This document shows positions 5,252 through 5,556 of a stretch of DNA of 5,556 bases, piece after piece. Under the pieces are notes generated by a model. That model made no database searches. It was not told the origin of the DNA and worked only from the letters and a program-made list of their open reading frames with translations. The stretch comes from an uncultured Prevotellaceae bacterium (lineage in GTDB: Bacteria; Bacteroidota; Bacteroidia; Bacteroidales; Muribaculaceae). Where the stretch lies: assembly GCA_937896015.1 (NCBI GenBank), contig CALBLR010000074.1, forward strand, positions 1 to 5,556, in the 5' to 3' direction. The translations under genes and the position numbers were made by a program. Each line of letters starts with the position of its first letter. Position 1 is the stretch's first letter.

Positions 5252-5556
5252 TCATGGCCGGCCAGTGCTGCCTGTAAGTGAAGCAGTGACTGTAGACGAC
5301 GATGTGCCGCTCGTCAGCGTGTAGCTGCTGCCCGACGAGATGCCGGGGCAAGTGATGAGAACCGAGCTGCCTCTTCCGCCAGGTCCGCCGCCTTGCCCGC
5401 CTGGGCCACCCCCGTCAGGAGCCTGCGCGGCCGAGTGCCAGCCACCACCCTGGCCCGACGCTGTGTAGTTGCTGGGGACGGTGAATGTGGCCAGCACGGT
5501 GTCGCCGTCCTTAAGCGTCACCTCAGTGTTGGCACTCACGCTCATTGAGCCCGACA
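5252..5556 (-). CDS. C-terminal end of a Gly-rich carbohydrate-binding-domain (Cthe_2159-like) protein, 5' end beyond window
   Basis: The last 100 codons of a longer gene are visible; the frame stays open to the right edge, so the ATG at 5545 is an internal Met rather than the start. The pattern SMSVSANTEVTLKDGD, then LATFTVPSNY, a Gly-rich loop, and a final SSVLITCPGISSGSSYTL resembles the end of Cthe_2159-type beta-helix domains, which bind acidic polysaccharides in the founding clostridial member and are usually exported. The Gly-rich loop (GQGGGW through GGRGSS, coded by about 5361-5453) contains a repeated GGGPGG unit. The tail TSGTSSSTVTASLTGSTGRP is Ser/Thr-rich, with no type IX secretion sorting signal seen. 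Because the N-terminus is missing I cannot say whether it is a lipoprotein. Family call is from memory of the motif pattern and is only moderately sure. Confidence 0.65.
   Translation of the reverse strand, partial: SGSMSVSANTEVTLKDGDTVLATFTVPSNYTASGQGGGWHSAAQAPDGGGPGGQGGGPGGRGSSVLITCPGISSGSSYTLTSGTSSSTVTASLTGSTGRP

Noticed and set aside
5255..5264. Palindrome TGGCCGGCCA as a terminator
   Set aside because: It has no loop, is not followed by a T tract, and lies within the last codons of a gene; probably a chance palindrome in GC-rich DNA.

Overview
The window looks like chromosomal DNA of an anaerobic gut Bacteroidota, most likely order Bacteroidales (a Muribaculaceae- or Prevotella-like genome is my guess). 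Three things point there: promoters of the Bacteroidetes type (TTTG, about 19-21 bp, then TAnnTTTG), the near absence of Shine-Dalgarno sequences before the main genes, and the gene families present. One of these is a small hypothetical protein (first residues MANKRQLKRA) of a kind I associate with Bacteroidales. The coding DNA is GC-rich and the intergenic gaps are AT-rich.

Layout. Positions 1-819 (minus) hold the first 273 codons of dnaG, DNA primase, running off the left edge. Divergent from it, 976-2817 (plus) encodes a full-length U32-family protein that matches the E. coli 23S rRNA hydroxylase RlhA along its whole length. A 156-bp gap between them carries back-to-back promoters whose -33 boxes are only 10 bp apart. 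From 2822 to the right edge everything is on the minus strand. Read in the direction of transcription (right to left) the order is: the C-terminal end of a Gly-rich, Cthe_2159-like carbohydrate-binding-domain protein (to 5252), a YraN/UPF0102 nuclease-fold protein (5069-4689), a 110-residue conserved hypothetical (4585-4253), a small PlsC-like acyltransferase with a TTG start (4239-3694), and a YafV-type omega-amidase/nitrilase (3634-2822). The last gene converges on rlhA with only 4 bp between stop codons.

How the genes fit together. The hypothetical, the acyltransferase and the amidase probably form one operon read from a promoter just after the yraN stop (4657-4687). yraN has its own promoter (-7 box at 5101-5108), which also fixes its start at 5069. 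The window is mostly housekeeping: DNA replication priming, rRNA modification, phospholipid acylation and amide repair. I see no mobile element, CRISPR array, tRNA, rRNA or defence system, and no clear new multi-gene system. The points most worth a second look are small: possible leader ORFs before dnaG and before the hypothetical gene, an unexpected perfect Shine-Dalgarno sequence in the second leader, an altered motif II in the acyltransferase, and a four-cysteine site at the RlhA C-terminus.
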